DNA of 5,854 nt, from NCBI GenBank assembly GCA_021848555.1, contig JAJZUN010000205.1, positions 1 to 5,854 on the forward strand. Reading direction: 5' to 3'. Made by a program: the position numbers and the translations under genes. Within the stretch, counting starts at the first letter, position 1. Each line of letters starts with the position of its first letter. Positions 3,955-5,854 of the stretch are shown here, piece after piece. Below the pieces are notes generated by a model. That model was not told where the DNA came from and did not search any database. It worked only from the letters and a program-made list of their open reading frames with translations. The stretch comes from Pseudomonadota bacterium. Lineage in GTDB: Bacteria; Pseudomonadota; Gammaproteobacteria; Burkholderiales; SG8-39.

Positions 3955-5854
3955 ATGGCTGAAGCCGTAAGTCTTACGCTATCCGACAACATCGCCGTCG
4001 TGACCATAGACAGCCCGCCGGTCAACGCCATGGCGCAGAATGTCCGCGCAGGCCTGAAGCGCGCCTTTGTCGAACTGCAGGCGCGCAAAGACGTGAAAGC
4101 CGTGGTGATAGCCTGCAAGGGCCGCACCTTCGTCGCCGGCGCCGACATCGGCGAATTCGACAGCGGCATCGCGCCGCCGGGATACTACGAAGTGCTGGGC
4201 CTGATCGAGGATTGCGCCGTCCCGGTGGTCGCGGCGGTGCACGGCACCGCCCTCGGCGGCGGCATGGAAATCACGCTCGCCAGCCACTACCGCGTCGCCG
4301 ATGAAGCGGCGCGCTTCGGCCTGCCCGAACTGACCCTGGGCATCATCCCCGGCGCGGGCGGCACGCAGCGCCTGCCGCGCCTGATTCCGCTGGAAGCGGC
4401 GGCGGACTTGATGTTGTCCTCCAAGCCCATGCCCGCGCCAAGAGCGCGCGAACTGGGCCTGGTCGACGCCCTGGTCAAGGGCGACATCATCGAAGGCGGC
4501 ATCGCCTATGCGCGCGAACTCGTCGCCCGGGGCGCGGCGCCGCGGCGCACACGCGAACTCGCCGTGCTCGGCGCCGAAAACGCGGCGGAACTCCTCGCGG
4601 CGAAGCGCGCCCAGGTCGCCAAGACCATGCGCAACCGCCAGTCCCCGCTCGCGCTGCTCGATGCGCTCGAGGCCGCGGTGAAGCTGCCCTTCGCCGAAGG
4701 CCTGAAGGCCGAGTCCGCCATCTCCGACAAGCTGGTTCCGGCGACCGAAGCCCGCGCCCTGCGGCACCTGTTTTTCGCCGAGCGCGAAGTGCGCCGGATT
4801 CCCGGCCTGGCCGCGAGCGTCCAGCCGCGGCCGGTCACCCGGGTGGGCATTGTCGGCGCCGGCACCATGGGCGGCGGCATTTCCATGTGCTACGCCAATG
4901 CCGGCGTCCCAGTGACCCTGCTCGACGCCACGCAGGCCGCGCTGGACAAGGGCATGGCGACGATACGCAAGAATTACGAACGCTCGGTCGCGCGCGGCAG
5001 CCTGAAACAGGAGCAGCTCGAACAGCGTATGCAGTTGATCTCGCCGACCCTGGACTATGCGGCGCTCGGCACGGCCGACCTGGTGATCGAAGCCGTGTTC
5101 GAGAACATGGCGCTGAAAAAGGAAATCTTCGCCAAGCTCGACAAATTCGTGCGCAAAGGCGCCGTGATCGGCACCAATACCTCGACCCTGGACATCGACG
5201 CGATCGCCGCCGTCACCAGCCGCCCTGAAGACGTGGTCGGACTGCACTTCTTCAGCCCGGCCAATGTGATGCAGTTGCTCGAAATCGTCCACGCCAAGCG
5301 CACCGCGCCCGATGTCTTGGTCACCGCCCTCGAAACCGCGAAACAGATCAAGAAGACCGGGGTCGTGGCCAAGGTCTGCTACGGCTTCATCGGCAACCGC
5401 ATGATGGACCCGTACGCGCGCGAGGCCGAGCACTGCCTGCTGGAGGGCGCGACGCCGGAGCAGGTCGACAGCGCGCTGGAAAAATTCGGCATGGCCATGG
5501 GCATCCTGGCGGTGTTCGACATGGCGGGCGTGGACATCGGCTACCTCACCCGGCTGGAGCGCAAGCATCTGCTGCCGGACGATCCGAGCTTCTACCGCCC
5601 CGACACCCTGCTGTTCGAGCGCGGCTGGCTGGGGCAGAAGACCGGACGCGGATATTACAAGTACGACAGCGCGCGCAAACGCACGCCCGACTCCGAGGTC
5701 ATCGAACTGCTGTGGCAGGAAGGCCAGCGCCTCGGCGTCGCGCGCCGCCAACCCGGCGAGCAGGAAATCCTCGAGCGCTGCCTGTACGCGATGATCAACG
5801 AAGGCGCGCGCCTGCTCGAAGAAGGCATAGCGCTGCGCGCGAGCGACATCGACG
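3955..5854 (+). CDS. Bifunctional enoyl-CoA hydratase / 3-hydroxyacyl-CoA dehydrogenase (3' end cut by window)
   Basis: The first 633 residues of a multifunctional beta-oxidation enzyme that hydrates 2-enoyl-CoA and oxidises the resulting L-3-hydroxyacyl-CoA with NAD+. The N-terminal crotonase domain (about 1-190) shows FVAGADIGEF (59-68) and LGGGMEI (100-106) for the oxyanion hole, and the two catalytic glutamates Glu105 and Glu125 (GLPE) at the same spacing as in FadB. The NAD-binding Rossmann domain starts about residue 296 with GAGTMG (301-306). The catalytic His431-Glu443 pair lies in HFFSPANVMQLLE, and Asn481 in GFIGNRM. The first C-terminal dehydrogenase domain follows, then the start of the second. 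Relatives are about 690-710 residues, so roughly 60-75 residues lie beyond the window. SPANVMQLLE is closer to FadJ and peroxisomal bifunctional enzymes than to FadB, so I give no gene symbol. The start is fixed by AGGAG at 3942-3946. It would act in fatty-acid or other acyl-CoA breakdown, releasing 3-ketoacyl-CoA to a thiolase not seen here. Confidence 0.95.
   Translation, partial: MAEAVSLTLSDNIAVVTIDSPPVNAMAQNVRAGLKRAFVELQARKDVKAVVIACKGRTFVAGADIGEFDSGIAPPGYYEVLGLIEDCAVPVVAAVHGTALGGGMEITLASHYRVADEAARFGLPELTLGIIPGAGGTQRLPRLIPLEAAADLMLSSKPMPAPRARELGLVDALVKGDIIEGGIAYARELVARGAAPRRTRELAVLGAENAAELLAAKRAQVAKTMRNRQSPLALLDALEAAVKLPFAEGLKAESAISDKLVPATEARALRHLFFAEREVRRIPGLAASVQPRPVTRVGIVGAGTMGGGISMCYANAGVPVTLLDATQAALDKGMATIRKNYERSVARGSLKQEQLEQRMQLISPTLDYAALGTADLVIEAVFENMALKKEIFAKLDKFVRKGAVIGTNTSTLDIDAIAAVTSRPEDVVGLHFFSPANVMQLLEIVHAKRTAPDVLVTALETAKQIKKTGVVAKVCYGFIGNRMMDPYAREAEHCLLEGATPEQVDSALEKFGMAMGILAVFDMAGVDIGYLTRLERKHLLPDDPSFYRPDTLLFERGWLGQKTGRGYYKYDSARKRTPDSEVIELLWQEGQRLGVARRQPGEQEILERCLYAMINEGARLLEEGIALRASDID

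Noticed and set aside
3979..5751. A 590-codon open frame on the minus strand, antisense to the beta-oxidation gene
   Set aside because: It exactly shadows a clear, well-conserved coding sequence. Its composition (rich in Arg, Ala, Gly, His, Asp) is what the reverse complement of GC-biased codons gives, and no family is recognisable.

Overview
The window looks like chromosomal DNA of a GC-rich proteobacterium, most likely a betaproteobacterium. This is inferred from the strong G/C bias at third codon positions, the gene families present, and a near-consensus FNR/ANR-type operator. No rRNA, tRNA, CRISPR array or intact insertion sequence was found.

Left part (1-770): visibly less GC-rich and accessory in character. 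It starts with the possible tail of an unidentified gene, followed by two near-palindromes sharing the core CGCATAG. A DUF4160/DUF2442 gene pair follows. The DUF4160 member appears to have lost an internal helix through an in-frame deletion.

Middle part (770-2575): a short-chain dehydrogenase/reductase (SDR) gene is followed by a C-terminal remnant of a PaaI-type hotdog thioesterase whose 5' part is missing. A hairpin ending in a short T run comes next and directly abuts a perfect TTGAC-N4-GTCAA palindrome. That palindrome and a downstream -10 hexamer have the geometry of a class II FNR-activated promoter. It would drive a stand-alone two-CBS-domain protein through a leader carrying an 11-bp perfect hairpin.

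Right part (2645-5854): an Old Yellow Enzyme-family NADH:flavin oxidoreductase (minus strand) is divergent from a bifunctional enoyl-CoA hydratase/3-hydroxyacyl-CoA dehydrogenase (plus strand, cut by the window end). They share a roughly 206-base intergenic region with a plausible sigma-70 promoter for the beta-oxidation gene. An imperfect inverted repeat overlaps its -35 element.

Taken together, the SDR, thioesterase remnant, flavin-dependent ene-reductase and beta-oxidation protein suggest catabolism of (unsaturated or unusual) acyl-CoA compounds. The CBS protein looks like a separately controlled, oxygen-responsive unit placed between them. I see no clearly new multi-gene system. The best leads are the FNR-type promoter with its structured leader, the internally deleted DUF4160 gene and the decayed thioesterase.
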